A stretch of 64,000 bases of DNA from G965115915 sp965115915 (lineage in GTDB: Bacteria > Pseudomonadota > Gammaproteobacteria > Eutrophobiales > Eutrophobiaceae): NCBI GenBank assembly GCA_965115915.1, contig OZ220483.1, positions 1,798,001 through 1,862,000 on the forward strand, in the 5' to 3' direction. The notes under the pieces are model-generated. The model worked only from the letters and a program-made list of their open reading frames with translations. It did not search any database and was not told where the DNA came from. Position 1 is the first letter of the stretch. The number at the start of each line of letters is the position of its first letter. This document shows positions 61,733-64,000 of this stretch, piece after piece. The translations under genes were made by a program, and so were the position numbers.

Positions 61733-64000
61733 TCAGAAGCGGACGTCGAACCCGACGCCGCCACCGAAATCGTGGTTATCCTCGTCACCGGCAGAGGCGT
61801 AAAACCCCTCCCCGGAGAACGTCACCACACCCACAACACTGTTCCAACTCATCGTGCCACCAAGACGAAAACGGCCCCAGGTCGCCTCCGCCTCCGAGGA
61901 AAGCTTCGTCCCCGATGCCGTCACATCGCGGTCCGACGAAAACTCATGCTCCACATCCAGCGACGCAAACAAACGCCCCTCCCGTGCCCCAGTGCCCCCG
62001 AACCCGGTCTCAGCCAGCACCCCCAGGCGCCCCTTGAGACTCGTCGCCGAACCAGGAGAGACCCGGCCACCATCCTGGATCCCCGCCAGATCATCGAAGT
62101 CGTCAATATCAACCGACGACCAGGAAAGACCTCCACGCGGGGTCAATGTCACACCGTCCATCCCCTTCACCGCCACGCGCCTGCCACCTTCCACGTCGAC
62201 CCCGTAGCCCATACCGGTGAAATCGGATTTCAGCGTACCACGCTCGCTGGAGTTCGTATCGATGTCATGAAACCCCGTGTACGAGAAGCGCCCATCCATA
62301 TACAGACCGGTCTCATTGCGAAGCATCGCCGAAACACCAACGCCGGTACCACTCACTTCGATCTTGCCACCATCCTGCACCACCGCCTGCCCCTGCCGAT
62401 GGTGCAGGCTCAGCCCCAACAGCAACGGCTTGTCGACAACGGGAATGTCCACACCCGCCTCGATACCATAGTGCGAGAAATCCCAGACCAGTTCCTTGCC
62501 ACGATAGTCCTTCGAGGTCGTGGATTCGTCCATACGGCGCCTGCCATCACCGCCCCCAACGCGTGCCCAGGCGCCCACACCATCGCCAGCGCGTGTCACC
62601 ACCGTCTGCGCAGCGCGGTACGGGATATGCCCGTTCAGGTCCAGCAACACCGACGGCAGCGCCTCGTAGACACGGGCACGGGGGGCGTAAACCCGAGACT
62701 CCGTCCCGGGCACCCGCCGGAACTCGAAGCCACCACCCGTGAGCTCTGTCAGCATGGTCCGGTACACGATGTCGAAGATACCCATCGACTCCCCGTGCAT
62801 ATCCACCGAGTCACCCATCGTCACGCCCTGGAAAGTCGTTGTTCCGCCGCTGTTCAGGATCTGGCCCTCGATGTTGCCGGTCAACCCGTTCTCGTCCCGC
62901 TGCAGGACGATAGTCAAGTCCTCATTGTCCCCGGTACTGACCCCCACGCCCGAGGCCGCCTTCACCTGTGCCTCAGGCCCGATGACGAGTGTCCCACTGT
63001 TCATTATCTTCACACCGGCACATTTCTCGTTTCCTCCGTCGCCACATGTGTCACCACCACCCGCGACCGTGCCCATGATGGTAACCTTCTGCATATCCTT
63101 GTCCGCAACGCTATCGACAAGCACACCGTTCTTTTTTGCGGTTACCATCGCGCCGCTGTCGATGACGACTTCAGTCTCTCCTCCGCCATCGTTTTGCACG
63201 TGAACGCCGTTAACCCCGGCATCGATCATCACACCTCCAGCCACTCTCACCTTCGCCATACTTGTGCCTCTGGAAAGTCGGTTCACCGCACGCACTCCAT
63301 CGCCCGGCGAGACGATGGTGCCACCTGTCACATCGATCTCCACAGGAACACTGTTCGTATTCGCAGGACTAGTCGCCAGGGCCGTGATGGCAGCTACAGT
63401 GTACTCCACTCCATCTCTCTGCGTGACCGTTGGAGCCCCGTTGAGGGTAATGTCGCCGCTCGATACGATGGAGATTTTCCCTATGACATCCGAGGGGTTG
63501 TCGTTGCGGGCAAAGATACCACGGGCCACCAGCGTTTGCTTCTCTGTGTTAGCCTCATTCCACACTGTGATACTGCCGGTGTTGACTATCGATATCTCAC
63601 CGGTACTGCTACTCCGCACCGATATACCAACCACTTCTGCATAAATGGCCCCCGCATTGACCACACGGACATTGCCGGTATCTGCGGCATTGCGGTTCCG
63701 TATCCGGATGCCGAACTGCCCAACGTAGGAGTCTTCCGTGCCAATCCGTGCTTCACTACCGGTGACAACAGTCAACGCGCCACGCGCATTTGGTCTCTGC
63801 ACGATATAGATCCCGCTGCTTCCAGCGCCAGTGGCCTGAATAGTGCCTCCCATCATATTGACCGTGATCGGTGTGGACAGACCCGCGGTAGCCCTGTCTG
63901 CCAAAATATAAACGCCGGACGCGCCGTCAGCGGTCGTGGTGATGGCCGTCCCCTCGGTCGGAGGTGAAACGGTCAGTTCCAGACCGTTCTCAATGCCTGT
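61733..64000 (-). CDS. Autotransporter (type V secretion) protein, N-terminus beyond the window
   Basis: At least 755 residues remain; the frame is open to the window edge with no credible start, so the 5' end is missing. The N-terminal part (about nt 62600-64000) is a beta-helix-like passenger built from short strands with recurring G-x-I/NTG elements (VVNAGAIYAEVVGISV, GEISIVNTGSITVWNE, GKISIVSSGDITLNG). The last 280 or so residues form the outer-membrane barrel: GDGVGAWARVGG, LVWDFSHYGIEAGVDI, GLSWSSVDIDDFDDL, ending in the terminal aromatic signal GVGFDVRF. It should be surface displayed; the passenger function is unknown. A plus-strand open frame antisense to it is not coding. Confidence 0.9.
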   Translation of the reverse strand, partial: TGIENGLELTVSPPTEGTAITTTADGASGVYILADRATAGLSTPITVNMMGGTIQATGAGSSGIYIVQRPNARGALTVVTGSEARIGTEDSYVGQFGIRIRNRNAADTGNVRVVNAGAIYAEVVGISVRSSSTGEISIVNTGSITVWNEANTEKQTLVARGIFARNDNPSDVIGKISIVSSGDITLNGAPTVTQRDGVEYTVAAITALATSPANTNSVPVEIDVTGGTIVSPGDGVRAVNRLSRGTSMAKVRVAGGVMIDAGVNGVHVQNDGGGETEVVIDSGAMVTAKKNGVLVDSVADKDMQKVTIMGTVAGGGDTCGDGGNEKCAGVKIMNSGTLVIGPEAQVKAASGVGVSTGDNEDLTIVLQRDENGLTGNIEGQILNSGGTTTFQGVTMGDSVDMHGESMGIFDIVYRTMLTELTGGGFEFRRVPGTESRVYAPRARVYEALPSVLLDLNGHIPYRAAQTVVTRAGDGVGAWARVGGGDGRRRMDESTTSKDYRGKELVWDFSHYGIEAGVDIPVVDKPLLLGLSLHHRQGQAVVQDGGKIEVSGTGVGVSAMLRNETGLYMDGRFSYTGFHDIDTNSSERGTLKSDFTGMGYGVDVEGGRRVAVKGMDGVTLTPRGGLSWSSVDIDDFDDLAGIQDGGRVSPGSATSLKGRLGVLAETGFGGTGAREGRLFASLDVEHEFSSDRDVTASGTKLSSEAEATWGRFRLGGTMSWNSVVGVVTFSGEGFYASAGDEDNHDFGGGVGFDVRF

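Noticed and set aside
61568..63967. Long plus-strand open frame (about 800 codons) antisense to the autotransporter
   Set aside because: Its product is rich in His, Arg and Pro with no domain, as expected for the complement of a GC-rich repetitive gene. The minus strand encodes a clear autotransporter barrel and passenger.

Overview
The window looks like a chromosomal segment of a gammaproteobacterium. The evidence is conserved gene neighbourhoods: rpoN-hpf-ptsN-HPr, polA beside a DUF2782 gene, glyQ-glyS-gmhB-plsC, ratA-rnfH convergent with bamE, petABC-sspA-sspB, mlaC-ibaG-murA-hisG-hisD-hisC and yajC-secD-secF. An outer membrane is implied by BamE, MlaC, GmhB and an autotransporter. A cytochrome bc1 complex points to aerobic or nitrate-type respiration. 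Several sodium-coupled transporters (SNF symporter, SLC13/DASS carrier, Mrp-type subunits) suggest a marine or saline habitat. I cannot place it in a genus. No rRNA, tRNA, CRISPR array or intact insertion sequence was seen.

Layout. 1-4.7 kb: sigma-54, ribosome hibernation factor and a regulatory PTS chain (EIIA-Ntr, HPr, EI) without rapZ or hprK. 4.7-11.6 kb: DUF2782, polA (its 3'-5' exonuclease site appears destroyed) and cobalamin-dependent metH. 11.6-13.2 kb: an accessory patch with an EcoRV-like adenine methylase and the C-terminal remnant of an EcoRV-like endonuclease. 13.2-17.9 kb: a probable operon of two related Ser/Thr kinases and a Sel1-repeat lipoprotein, with a strong promoter overlapping a 10-bp inverted repeat. 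18.1-32.9 kb: an exported MsrB, then two paralogous Gld-type ABC systems (ATPase, permease, GldG-like, DUF4340). In the first the permease and GldG-like parts are fused; in the second they are split. Between them lie an M20 hydrolase, speA and a beta-hydroxyacid dehydrogenase.

32.9-41.7 kb: glycyl-tRNA synthetase, heptose phosphatase, acyltransferase, an SDR lacking its catalytic tyrosine, smpB, an SNF symporter, ratA, rnfH and bamE. 41.7-43.9 kb: an incomplete Mrp gene set (E, F, G, DUF4040, B) with no A, C or D. 44-48.5 kb: gmk, sspB, sspA and the bc1 complex. 48.7-54.6 kb: an SLC13 carrier, then hisC, hisD, short-form hisG and murA. 54.6-58.1 kb: ibaG, mlaC and an RND/MMPL transporter, with no mlaFEDB. 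58.2-61.4 kb: secF, secD, yajC. 61.7-64 kb: an autotransporter cut by the window edge.

The best candidates for follow-up are the degenerate EcoRV-type locus, the proofreading-deficient PolA, the duplicated Gld-like ABC systems and the kinase/Sel1 operon. Comparisons to reference proteins are from memory of those families; no search was run.
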